Positions 8,361 through 14,757 of a DNA stretch of 14,960 bases are shown in pieces. This DNA is from Burkholderiaceae bacterium (lineage in GTDB: Bacteria; Pseudomonadota; Gammaproteobacteria; Burkholderiales; Burkholderiaceae_E). The notes beneath the pieces are model-generated. The model made no database searches, had not been told where the DNA came from, and saw nothing but the letters and a program-made list of their open reading frames with translations. The stretch is from contig JAHYJF010000060.1 in NCBI GenBank assembly GCA_019428955.1, forward strand, positions 1 through 14,960. Reading direction: 5' to 3'. Each line of letters starts with the position of its first letter. Within the stretch, counting starts at the first letter, position 1. A program made the translations under genes and the position numbers.

Positions 8361-8458
8361 GGGCGGGAGCGGGAGCGGCGGGAGACCAGATGGAGCAGGG
8401 CGGGAGCGGCCCAACGGCGGTTTGCGGGCACCTCCCTGATGCGGTAAACTCCCGCTGG

Positions 8459-8473
8459 TCGGGGCCCCCCCGA
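8459..8473 (+). other. GC hairpin just ahead of the operon terminator
   Basis: TCGGGG (8459-8464) pairs with CCCCGA (8468-8473) around a CCC triloop. It ends 8 bases before the terminator stem, so the transcript would carry two hairpins in tandem at its 3' end. The spacer from 8361 to this point holds GGGAGCGG-type short repeats and no gene. Confidence 0.4.
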
Positions 8474-8481
8474 GATATGCC

Positions 8482-8511
8482 AAGGGCGAACGCGAGTTCC
8501 CCCTTTTTTTT
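8482..8511 (+). terminator. Intrinsic terminator of the propionate operon
   Basis: GGGCGAAC (8484-8491) pairs with GTTCCCCC (8496-8503), with one C-C mismatch, around a GCGA (GNRA) tetraloop. AA at 8482-8483 can extend the stem into the T-run. Eight consecutive T follow (8504-8511). It lies 124 bases after the epimerase stop and 61 bases before ppiD, so it separates the two units. Confidence 0.87.
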
Positions 8512-8557
8512 CGGGCGCCGTGCTGCCGTAAACGGGAGTTCCAGGCGTCGGAGCGGA

Positions 8558-8563
8558 AAGGAG
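8558..8563 (+). promoter_or_regulatory. Ribosome binding site of ppiD
   Basis: AAGGAG stands 9 bases before ATG 8573. It selects that start over far-upstream in-frame codons from 8156, which would overlap the epimerase gene and read through the terminator. Confidence 0.85.
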
Positions 8564-8572
8564 AGCAGCACA

Positions 8573-10486
8573 ATGTTCGAATCGATTCGCAAGCATCAGC
8601 GGATCCTGCTGGGTTTCCTGTTGTTGTTGATCTTTCCTGCCTTCGCCTTCTTCGGTATATCCGGCTACGACCGCATGTTTTCCGACGAGGGGGTGGTGGC
8701 ACACGTCGATGGGGACCGCATCACCCGCCAGGAGTACGAACTGGCCCAACGCCGCCAGGTCGAGAACATGCGCCAGGTGCTGGGCGAGAAATTCGATCCG
8801 CGCATCTTCGAAACACCCGAGGCGCGCTCAGAGATCGTCGACAGCCTGGTGGTCCAGCGCGTGCTCGCCCGCAGGTCGGCTGCCGACCACGTCGCGATAA
8901 CCGACGCACAGTTGCGCAGCGCCATTGCCGGCATCCCGGGGTTGCGGCGCGAAGACGGTACCTTCGACGCTGAGCGCTATCGCTCGATGCTGGCCGCGCA
9001 GGGCAAGAGCGAACTGGGATTCGAGGCGGAAATGCGCCGCGAGCTGACGCTGCAGGTGCTGCCGGACGCGATTTACCAGACTGAATTCATGCCACGCACG
9101 GTCCTCGAGCGTCTGATCGTCAGCAACGAGCAGCGTCGCGACGTCCGCGAACTGGTATTCCGGGCCGAGGACTTCGCCGCGCAGGTCAAACCCCAGGAGG
9201 CTGACCTGCGCAAGTACTACGATGAAAATAGGAACGCCTTCCTGGTGCCGGAGTCGGCAACGGTGGAGTACCTGGTGCTCAGCCGTGCCGGCGTGGCCGA
9301 GCAGATCGCGCTCAAGCCCGAGGAGGTCAAGGCGTACTACGAGCAGAATCGCGCCCGCTTCGGAACCAGGGAAGAGCGCAAGGCCAGTCACATCCTGATC
9401 GAAGTCGGCGCCAAGATGACCAAGGAAGCCGCGCTCGCCAAGGCCAACGAACTGCTCGCCAAGCTGCGCGCCGGGTCTGACTTCGCAGCGCTGGCCAAGG
9501 CCGATTCGCAGGATCCTGGCTCGGCTGCCCAAGGCGGCGATCTCGGTTATTTCACCCGCGATACCATGACCAAGAAGTTCGCCGATGCCGCCTTTGCGCT
9601 CAAGGATGGGGAGTTGAGTGCGCCGATCGAGACCGAATTCGGAATCCACCTGATCAAGCTGACCGGAATCAAGGGAGGATCGGTGCAACCGCTCGAGCAG
9701 GTGCGCGCCCAGATCGAGTCCGAGATTCGCAACCAGCAGGCGAGCGCCAAGTTTGCCGAGCTGGCCGAAGGATTCACCAACACCGTCTATGAGCAGGCCG
9801 ATAGCCTCAAGCCGGCTGCCGAGCGCTTCAAGCTTGAAATCAAGCGCTTTGAGGGGTTGACGAGGACCGGGTCGGACAAGTTGCCGGCAGACTCCCCGCT
9901 GCGCAACCAGAAGGTGACCGACGCCCTGTTTGCGGCCGATTCGGTGCGCACCCGCCGCAATACCGAGGCGATCGATATCGGCGACGGGGTGCTGGTTTCG
10001 GCCCGCATCGCTGACTATCATCCGGCGAGTCACTCGAAGTTCGAGGAAGTTCAGGAGCGCATTCGCGCCGCCTACGTGGAGCGCGAGGCCAGCCGTGTGG
10101 CGGTCGCAGCCGGTGAGAAGAAGCTCAAGGAACTGCTCAGCGCTCCGGCCTCGGCCGATGGCTTTGGTGCGGTGAAGAGCGTTTCGATGGTGACTCCAGG
10201 GGATTATTCGCCCGCGGTCGTCGAACAGATCATGGCAGCGCCAGCAAAACCACTGCCGGCGTACGTCGGGGTCGACCGCGGCGCTGCCGGCTACCTGGTT
10301 GCCCGTATCGAGAAAATCTCCCTGCCGCCCGCTGAGGAACTGGCCCGTCGTCGGCCAGAGTACCGCCAGCAGGCCAATCAGTTGTGGGGTCGGCAGGTAC
10401 TGCGCGACTATCTTGCGGCGCTCAAGGCGGCCTCCAAGGTCACCATTACCTCCTCCCCCGGGCCCGCCACCGACCCTCTGCGCTAA
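8573..10486 (+). CDS. ppiD: PpiD-type membrane-anchored periplasmic chaperone / peptidyl-prolyl isomerase
   Basis: It assists folding of proteins leaving the Sec translocon, anchored in the inner membrane with its bulk in the periplasm. It is 637 residues (E. coli PpiD is 623). After a short basic cytoplasmic tail (MFESIRKHQR) a single hydrophobic segment spans about 11-31. A SurA-like N-terminal chaperone region follows at roughly 35-260, then one parvulin domain at about 268-363, then a C-terminal chaperone-like region. Within the parvulin domain, H273 (ASHILI) and H359 (GIHLIKL) correspond to the paired active-site histidines of Pin1-type isomerases; E. coli PpiD lacks them. GGDLGYF is also present. 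The enzyme may therefore keep isomerase activity. It lies alone between the operon terminator and the convergent mnmH. No confident promoter is visible in the 61 bases after the terminator. Confidence 0.92.
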   Translation: MFESIRKHQRILLGFLLLLIFPAFAFFGISGYDRMFSDEGVVAHVDGDRITRQEYELAQRRQVENMRQVLGEKFDPRIFETPEARSEIVDSLVVQRVLARRSAADHVAITDAQLRSAIAGIPGLRREDGTFDAERYRSMLAAQGKSELGFEAEMRRELTLQVLPDAIYQTEFMPRTVLERLIVSNEQRRDVRELVFRAEDFAAQVKPQEADLRKYYDENRNAFLVPESATVEYLVLSRAGVAEQIALKPEEVKAYYEQNRARFGTREERKASHILIEVGAKMTKEAALAKANELLAKLRAGSDFAALAKADSQDPGSAAQGGDLGYFTRDTMTKKFADAAFALKDGELSAPIETEFGIHLIKLTGIKGGSVQPLEQVRAQIESEIRNQQASAKFAELAEGFTNTVYEQADSLKPAAERFKLEIKRFEGLTRTGSDKLPADSPLRNQKVTDALFAADSVRTRRNTEAIDIGDGVLVSARIADYHPASHSKFEEVQERIRAAYVEREASRVAVAAGEKKLKELLSAPASADGFGAVKSVSMVTPGDYSPAVVEQIMAAPAKPLPAYVGVDRGAAGYLVARIEKISLPPAEELARRRPEYRQQANQLWGRQVLRDYLAALKAASKVTITSSPGPATDPLR

Positions 10487-10500
10487 CTCTGGCGATATCT

Positions 10501-10525
10501 GCGGCCCGCGACAGTCCCGGGCCGC
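10501..10525. terminator. GC hairpin between convergent ppiD and mnmH
   Basis: GCGGCCCG (10501-10508) pairs perfectly with CGGGCCGC (10518-10525) around a nine-base loop, in the 48-base gap where two genes converge. It can form in transcripts of both strands. Neither side has a T-run, so it is a plausible bidirectional 3' end or pause element rather than a textbook intrinsic terminator. Confidence 0.5.
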
Positions 10526-10534
10526 CGCCGGGGT

Positions 10535-11632
10535 TCAGATGGTTGCGAGCAGGTCCCGCGCCGCTCGTTCCAGCGCGGCGTCTAGCAGCGTCCCTGATTC
10601 ACCCTCGCTCGGCGCCTGCGGCGCGATTGCGATGACTGGTGCTGCTGCCAGGGCGCTGAAATTGCGCTTCATCGAGCGGTCATAGGCCGGGTCGTAGTGC
10701 TCGGTCAGGAGCGATTCGACCAGGCTGTCCCAGTCGCCGCTGCGGACGAATCCAACCCAGCTGGCAAGCACCTGCCGAGAGTGCAAATCGCTCAGGCGTT
10801 CCAGTCGCGCTATGAGCGAATCGGGGTCGGATAAGAAGTGCGCGTATTCGCGCCGCAACAGCGCCACCCGCGCCTCGATCGGGATCGTGATTACCCGACA
10901 CGGCGCTCCCCGCATCATGGCCATCAGCTCGCCCGGAAGATGGCGCTGGCCAACTTTGCGGCTCTCGGATTCAACCAGGACGGGTTCTTGGGGGTCCATC
11001 GACCGCAGTGCCGACCAGATCCGGCTTTCGAAAGCCTTCTGGCTGGGTTGCAAAGATCCCGGAATGGGTCCCAGCACTGAGCCGCGGTGTTCCGCCAGTT
11101 CCTCCAGATCGAGCACCTGGGCACCGAGGGCGCCCGCCATCCGCAGGATCTGGCTCTTGCCGCTGCCGGTGCGGCCCGCCACGACGATGAACCGGAACTG
11201 GCCGGGCAACTTGGTGAGATCCTCCAGCACTCGGCGCCGGAATGCCCGGTAGCCGCCTTCGAGCACGCTGGTGCGCCAGCCCGTGCGGGCAAGTACGGTG
11301 GCCAGCGCTCCGGAGCGGTTCCCGCCCCGCCAGCAGTAGACGAGCGGGCTGAACTCGCGAGGCTTGGCGGCCAACGCACCTTCCAGAATCGCGCCGATGT
11401 TGTGGCACACCAATGCAGCCCCGATCCGGCGGGCCTCGAACGCCGAGTGCTGCCGGTCGATGGTGCCAACCTCGGCGCGCTGGGCATCGTCGAGCACCGG
11501 CAGGTTAATCGCTCCCGGCAGGTGGTCCTCGGCGTATTCCCCGGGACTGCGGGCATCAATCACCGCGTCGAAACTCGCGAGCCGCTCGAGCGCATCGTCG
11601 ATGGTTATGGTCAAAGGTTCCCGGGCGCTCAT
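10535..11632 (-). CDS. mnmH: tRNA 2-selenouridine synthase
   Basis: It replaces sulfur with selenium at the 2-thiouridine wobble base (position 34) of Lys, Glu and Gln tRNAs, through a geranylated intermediate, using selenophosphate. It is 365 residues (E. coli SelU/YbbB is 364). An N-terminal rhodanese domain spans about 8-130, with the active-site loop YCWRGGNRSG; C100 matches catalytic C97 of E. coli. A P-loop domain follows with GRTGSGKS at 153-160, and ESESRKVG near 221-228 is family-typical. The ATG at 11632 is chosen because the only longer alternative starts with TTG at 11701 and would run into the divergent gene. No good ribosome site precedes it. It converges on ppiD and diverges from the DUF1178 gene. 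Selenophosphate synthetase (selD), which it needs, is not in the window. Older symbols are selU and ybbB. Confidence 0.95.
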   Translation of the reverse strand: MSAREPLTITIDDALERLASFDAVIDARSPGEYAEDHLPGAINLPVLDDAQRAEVGTIDRQHSAFEARRIGAALVCHNIGAILEGALAAKPREFSPLVYCWRGGNRSGALATVLARTGWRTSVLEGGYRAFRRRVLEDLTKLPGQFRFIVVAGRTGSGKSQILRMAGALGAQVLDLEELAEHRGSVLGPIPGSLQPSQKAFESRIWSALRSMDPQEPVLVESESRKVGQRHLPGELMAMMRGAPCRVITIPIEARVALLRREYAHFLSDPDSLIARLERLSDLHSRQVLASWVGFVRSGDWDSLVESLLTEHYDPAYDRSMKRNFSALAAAPVIAIAPQAPSEGESGTLLDAALERAARDLLATI

Positions 11633-11703
11633 CGTGGTCTTGTCAATGATTGCTCGTACAATGGGAGGAAGTAGTTGGACATGGGCTGGAGTGCGGGACA
11701 AGT

Positions 11704-12159
11704 ATGAAGGTATTCAATCTCTGTTGTCGGGACGAGCATCGCTTTGAGGGATGGTTCGGCTCGAGCGAGGAGTATGACACCCAGTTGGCCTCGGGCCTGC
11801 TGTTGTGTCCGATTTGCGGCAGCGACGCGATTCGCAAGCTGCCGGCAGCGCCGCACCTCAGCCTGTCCAAGGATTCGTCCGACGCATCGTCCCCGGACAA
11901 CGCGCAGGGCGCCGAAGTAATTGCCAATCCGAGCCAGGCGCAGGCCGCCTGGCTGAGAATCGCGCGCCACATCGTCGAGAACACCGACGACGTCGGCGAG
12001 GGCTTCGCCGAGGAAGCGCGGCGTATCCACTATCAAGAGGCTCCCACGCGTGGCATCAGGGGCGTGGCCTCGTCCGCCGACCGCAGCGAGCTCGAGGAAG
12101 AGGGGATCGAGGTGTTCTCGTTCCCGCTTCCCAAGGCCGTCAAGAGCCCGCTGCAGTAG
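11704..12159 (+). CDS. DUF1178 family protein, probable zinc-binding
   Basis: This is a protein of unknown function, 151 residues, recognised as DUF1178 from its N-terminus: MKVFNLCCRDEHRFEGWF followed by GLLLCPICGS and a K/R-LP-x-AP stretch. C7, C8, H12, C35 and C38 could form a zinc-ribbon-like site, which is my inference. The rest is acidic and helical, with a conserved-looking middle (ENTDDVGEGFAEEARRIHY) and EAPTRGIRG, ending with FPLP. There is no signal peptide or membrane segment, so it is cytoplasmic. The start ATG 11704 is preceded by GGGA at 11695-11698. An upstream in-frame codon at 11650 is not used here, since those 18 codons do not resemble the family. It is divergent from mnmH across a 71-base spacer and convergent with the GST gene. 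Confidence 0.88.
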   Translation: MKVFNLCCRDEHRFEGWFGSSEEYDTQLASGLLLCPICGSDAIRKLPAAPHLSLSKDSSDASSPDNAQGAEVIANPSQAQAAWLRIARHIVENTDDVGEGFAEEARRIHYQEAPTRGIRGVASSADRSELEEEGIEVFSFPLPKAVKSPLQ

Positions 12160-12164
12160 TCTCC

Positions 12165-12189
12165 AGCGCCGGCCGATCAGCGCCGGCCG
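12165..12189. repeat. 11-base direct repeat and hairpin at a convergent gene junction
   Basis: AGCGCCGGCCG occurs at 12165-12175 and again at 12179-12189. Because GCCGGC is self-complementary, 12168-12173 can pair with 12182-12187 around an eight-base loop. The second copy covers the last codons and stop of the GST gene, and the first lies just past the DUF1178 stop. There is no T-run. It may serve as a shared 3' end. Confidence 0.45.
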
Positions 12190-12872
12190 TATTGCTCGCT
12201 GCCGAACAAATTGGTTTTGGCCTGGTCGTCAACCAGCGGTCGACGACGCTCGGCGAGCACCTTGACCGCCCGTTTTACGGCCGCTCGGGCGCCGATTCTC
12301 TCGAACCAGCGAGCGACCTGCGGGTAGTCGGCAAGATCGATGCCCTGGTTGGCGTGTGAGCGGGCCCAGGGCCAGAGCGCCATGTCGGCAATGGTGTACT
12401 GCCGGCCGGCTATGAATGCCCCGGTTTCGGCCAGCCGCCGGTCGATTACGCCATAGAGCCGCGCCGCTTCGCGGGTGTAGCGCTGGTAGGCGTACTCGAT
12501 GCGCTCGGGAGCATAGATGCGGAAGTGGTGGGCCTGCCCAAGCATCGGTCCGAACCCGCCCATCTGGAACATCAGCCACTCGAGAGTCCGGTACTTGCCG
12601 GTTTCCGAACGCGGCAGGAAGCGCCCCGTCTTGCCCGCCAGGTAGAGCAGGACGGCGCCCGATTCGAACAGCGTGAACGGCTTCCCGCCGGGTCCATCGG
12701 AGTCGACGATCGCCGGGACCTTGTTGTTTGGGCTGATTGCCAGGAACTCGGGGTCGAACTGCTCGCCGGCCCCGATGTCGACGGCGTGGACCGCATAGGG
12801 CAGGGCACATTCCTCGAGCATGATGTGGATCTTGTGCCCATTGGGAGTTGGCCAGGTGTAGAGATCGATCAC
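12177..12872 (-). CDS. yfcG: YfcG-like glutathione S-transferase / disulfide-bond oxidoreductase
   Basis: It is expected to use glutathione for disulfide reduction or detoxification in the cytoplasm. It is 231 residues (E. coli YfcG is 215). The thioredoxin-fold domain (about 1-85) opens with IDLYTWPTPNGHKIHIMLEE. T9 and N11 match the residues that line the glutathione site in YfcG, which lacks the usual Tyr/Ser/Cys of other classes. ISPNNKVPAI and LFESGAVLLYLA are the glutathione-binding signatures. GGFGPMLGQAHHF and DMALWPWA mark the helical domain. The start is a GTG at 12872 with GAGGAA six bases upstream (complement of 12879-12884). The sequence beyond that codon does not look like the family. 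It is the last gene of the minus-strand run, 69 bases after the kinase-like gene. Similar proteins also carry the names YghU or GstB. Confidence 0.9.
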   Translation of the reverse strand: MIDLYTWPTPNGHKIHIMLEECALPYAVHAVDIGAGEQFDPEFLAISPNNKVPAIVDSDGPGGKPFTLFESGAVLLYLAGKTGRFLPRSETGKYRTLEWLMFQMGGFGPMLGQAHHFRIYAPERIEYAYQRYTREAARLYGVIDRRLAETGAFIAGRQYTIADMALWPWARSHANQGIDLADYPQVARWFERIGARAAVKRAVKVLAERRRPLVDDQAKTNLFGSEQYGRR

Positions 12873-12941
12873 GGGTTGTTCCTCATGGTTGGGCCGGCAG
12901 CCGCTCGGCAGGCGGCGGTTGCGCGGCAGCACTCGCTTGGT

Positions 12942-14036
12942 TCAGACCCGCTGGGCGATCGCCCAACCCATTTCCGCCAGGGGGCGGGCGCGGCGACCGG
13001 CGTCGCGCGCCTGCTGGCTGGAGGCGGTGCCGTCGACCACCCGGCGCATGATGCCCTGCAGGATGCCGGCCAGCCGGAAGAGGTTGTAGGCGAGGTAGAA
13101 GTCCCAATTGTCGATCCCGCTGCGGCCGGTGCGCCGGCAGTAGAGCGCGACGTACTCCTCCTCGCTGGGAATTCCCAAATCGACCAGGTCGAGTCCGGCA
13201 ATGCCGCGGAATTCCCCGGGGGCGATGTGGTAGCCCATGCAGTGATACGAGAAATCCGCCAACGGGTGCCCCAGGGTCGACAGCTCCCAGTCGAGGATTG
13301 CCAGGACGCGCGGCTCGTCGGGTGCGAAGATCAGATTGTCGAGCCGGTAGTCGCCGTGGACTATGGCGGTCTCCTCACCGGGCGGGATGTGCTGGGGCAG
13401 CCATTGAATCAAGGCGTCCATCGCCGGGATGGTCTCGGTCTCGGAAGCCCGATACTGACGGGTCCAGCGAGCAATCTGGCGAGCAAAGTAGTTGCCCGGC
13501 TTGCCGAACTGCGCAAGCCCCACGGCCGCCGGATCGACCGAATGCAGGGTCGCTATCACGCGGTTCATTTCGTGATAGATGGCGTGACGCTGGGCCTTGG
13601 TCATGCCCGGCAGTGACTGTTCCCAGAGCACCCGACCGAGCACATGTTCCATCAGGAAGAAGGCGCGACCGATCACGGCCTCGTCCTCGCACAGGCAGTA
13701 GACCTCGGGCACCGGCACGCCGGTCCCGGCCAGAGCCTTCATCACCGTGAATTCGCGCTCGACCGCGTGCGCCGAGGGCAGCAGCATGCTCGCCGGCGCC
13801 GGCTTGGTGCGCATCACGTAGTTGCGTTCCGGGCCGATCAGCAGGTAGGTCGGATTGGATTGTCCGCCGCGGAACTGTTCCACCTGCAGCGGCCCCTTGA
13901 ACCCCGGCAGTTGCTCGCGCAACCAGGCCTCGAGCGCCGCAACGTCGAAACGGTGGCGCTCGGAAATCGGCATCGTTCCGACGAACGCCGCCGCCCCACT
14001 CTGCTGCTTCCCGCCTTGCGATTCTCCCTGGGTCAT
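12942..14036 (-). CDS. APH-fold phosphotransferase of the acyl-CoA-associated type
   Basis: It is an aminoglycoside-phosphotransferase-like kinase of 364 residues. The N-lobe has a glycine-rich GGQSNPTY at 58-65, a probable ATP-binding lysine K78 in MRTKP, and an acidic helix around E93-E95. The C-lobe has the catalytic loop HGDYRLDN (227-234, catalytic D229) and the metal-binding DWE at 249-251, followed by STLGHPLADFSY. This is the subgroup related to the kinase domain of mammalian ACAD10/ACAD11 and to LvaA of Pseudomonas, which phosphorylates 4-hydroxyacyl-CoA; antibiotic resistance is not indicated. Its ATG overlaps the stop of the histidine phosphatase gene by four bases (ATGA at 14036-14033), pointing to translational coupling. 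A purine-rich GGGAGAAGAGG precedes the start. The exact substrate cannot be read from the sequence. Confidence 0.85.
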   Translation of the reverse strand: MTQGESQGGKQQSGAAAFVGTMPISERHRFDVAALEAWLREQLPGFKGPLQVEQFRGGQSNPTYLLIGPERNYVMRTKPAPASMLLPSAHAVEREFTVMKALAGTGVPVPEVYCLCEDEAVIGRAFFLMEHVLGRVLWEQSLPGMTKAQRHAIYHEMNRVIATLHSVDPAAVGLAQFGKPGNYFARQIARWTRQYRASETETIPAMDALIQWLPQHIPPGEETAIVHGDYRLDNLIFAPDEPRVLAILDWELSTLGHPLADFSYHCMGYHIAPGEFRGIAGLDLVDLGIPSEEEYVALYCRRTGRSGIDNWDFYLAYNLFRLAGILQGIMRRVVDGTASSQQARDAGRRARPLAEMGWAIAQRV

Positions 14037-14749
14037 CCTCTTCTCCCTACCAGATACTGATCGAGCAATTCTTCCATGGTCGTTCGGCGCGCGTGGCGCT
14101 GGAGCAGGTCGCTGGCGAACAGGTTCACATAGCGCACTACCCAGTCGCGCGGATGACTCCCGACGTCAAGCGCGCTGACGTTCGCCGGTGACTGCTGCAG
14201 GCCGCCGAGCAGGCGGTGCTCACCGGTGAGGGCATGGGAGATGATCGCCCGGTTGACGCCGCCGTGCAGGACCAGCAGCACGGTTTCCCAGTCGGTGCTC
14301 GCGCGCAGGCGCTTGATAGCCGGAACCACCCGGTCAAGCAGTTCGCCCACTGATTCGCCGCCCAGGAAACGCGTCTCGGGGTCGGGGCAGCCCTCGAGCG
14401 AGCCGAGGAAGGCGTCGCGCAACTCGTCGTCGCGCAGTTTGGAGAGTGGGCCACCACGGATTTCGACCAGCTCGGGCCAGGCTTCCAGGCGGCAAGCGAC
14501 GCCCATTTCGTTCAGCACCAGTTCGGCAGTCTGCACGGTGCGCACCAAACCACTGACTATGACTCGGTCGAAACGCACCCCATCCCTGGCAAACAACTGC
14601 CCCGCCGCTGCGGCTTCGCGACGTCCGGCGTCGTTGAGCGGAGCGCTGTCCGGCTCGCGGGGCTTGCCGTCGGCGTCGAAGTAGGTGACGCTGCCATGGC
14701 GCATCAGGTAGATGCGCCGCCGCGTGGCGTCGTGGGGGCGTGCGCTCAT
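14033..14749 (-). CDS. Histidine phosphatase family protein (phosphoglycerate-mutase-like)
   Basis: It is a 238-residue member of the histidine phosphatase superfamily branch 1, acting through a phosphohistidine. LMRHG at 15-19 supplies catalytic H18. R70 in SGLVRTVQTAE and E93/E96 in ELVEIRGG are the other active-site features, and LHGGVNR gives the second histidine H162. The final strand and tail run to the overlap with the kinase gene. The start is uncertain: ATG 14749 has GAGG three bases before the intervening ACC, and ATG 14758 (three residues longer) overlaps the upstream stop as TGATG. Either is compatible with coupling to the 3-hydroxyacyl-CoA dehydrogenase gene upstream. The substrate is unknown. 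Such phosphatases range over sugar phosphates, cobalamin precursors and small phosphoesters, and its tight pairing with a kinase suggests a related substrate. Confidence 0.85.
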   Translation of the reverse strand: MSARPHDATRRRIYLMRHGSVTYFDADGKPREPDSAPLNDAGRREAAAAGQLFARDGVRFDRVIVSGLVRTVQTAELVLNEMGVACRLEAWPELVEIRGGPLSKLRDDELRDAFLGSLEGCPDPETRFLGGESVGELLDRVVPAIKRLRASTDWETVLLVLHGGVNRAIISHALTGEHRLLGGLQQSPANVSALDVGSHPRDWVVRYVNLFASDLLQRHARRTTMEELLDQYLVGRRG

Positions 14750-14757
14750 GGTCCTCA

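Noticed and set aside
8156..8572. Extended N-terminus of PpiD overlapping the epimerase
   Set aside because: It would cross the terminator and remove the N-terminal membrane anchor position. ATG 8573 has a strong ribosome site.
12525..13616. A 363-codon plus-strand open frame across the GST and kinase genes
   Set aside because: It covers two well-supported genes and their spacer on the other strand and has shadow-like composition.
12942..14036. Aminoglycoside resistance gene
   Set aside because: The fold and HGDYRLDN motif are shared, but the sequence is of the ACAD10/LvaA-like subgroup and sits among acyl-CoA genes. Nothing points to drug resistance.
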